Positions 12,601 to 13,476 of a DNA stretch of 13,476 nucleotides are shown in pieces (the first letter of the stretch is position 1; each line of letters opens with the position of its first letter). Under the pieces are notes generated by a model. The model was not told the DNA's origin, made no database searches, and saw only the letters and a list, made by a program, of their open reading frames with translations. The stretch covers positions 1-13,476 of the forward strand of contig JAUPWI010000092.1 of the NCBI GenBank assembly GCA_030916545.1. Direction: 5' to 3'. The position numbers and the translations under genes are program-made. The DNA is from Patescibacteria group bacterium. GTDB lineage: Bacteria; Patescibacteriota; Minisyncoccia; Moranbacterales; UBA1568.

Positions 12601-13476
<876 letters not shown>

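Overview
The window looks like a piece of a Candidate Phyla Radiation (Patescibacteria) chromosome of medium GC content. The evidence is a divergent 16S rRNA gene with shortened variable helices and altered 'universal' primer sites, a compact ribosomal protein and RNA polymerase alpha operon, a PolB-like 3'-5' exonuclease, a membrane-anchored PEGA/beta-propeller protein and little other metabolic content. The standard code fits, because every gene reads through intact. However, none of the 17 complete genes stops at TGA (12 TAA, 5 TAG). I cannot name the lineage securely; the groups related to Peregrinibacteria, Gracilibacteria and Absconditabacteria are worth testing first.

Layout. Positions 1-181 hold the end of an upstream + transcript and two intrinsic terminators, one per strand. 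A small three-helix membrane protein (182-454, -) and a DEDDy exonuclease (615-1340, +) diverge from overlapping promoters. A two-gene isoprenoid operon follows (1422-3228, +): a trans-prenyl diphosphate synthase and a cis-prenyltransferase, which together would make the long polyprenyl carrier lipid for envelope synthesis. A consensus promoter at 3248 then drives infA-rpmJ-rpsM-rpsK-rpsD-rpoA-rplQ-rplM-rpsI (3434-7529), closed by a hairpin terminator at 7552.

The next block is on the - strand. It holds an unrecognised 259-residue protein with a perfect consensus promoter (7659-8438), an HD-GYP-like phosphohydrolase lacking the GYP motif (8610-9791), a 108-bp inverted-repeat element (9873-9980) and a membrane-anchored PEGA/beta-propeller protein (10004-11479). 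Diverging from that last gene is a polytopic membrane protein (11686-12192, +). The right end is the start of an rRNA operon: terminator, promoter, a roughly 265-nt structured leader, and the first 876 nt of 16S rRNA, cut by the window edge.

Most notable points: (1) RpoA has no C-terminal domain and ends in a low-complexity charged tail. The rRNA and ribosomal protein promoters share a consensus -35 box, a 16-bp spacer and an extended -10, which would suit a polymerase that cannot use UP elements. (2) A 22-bp inverted repeat encloses sequence with two competing folds, just upstream of the HD-domain gene. (3) The 16S 530-loop pseudoknot carries a double compensatory change. (4) The rRNA leader starts with a terminator-like hairpin. 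(5) TGA stops are absent.
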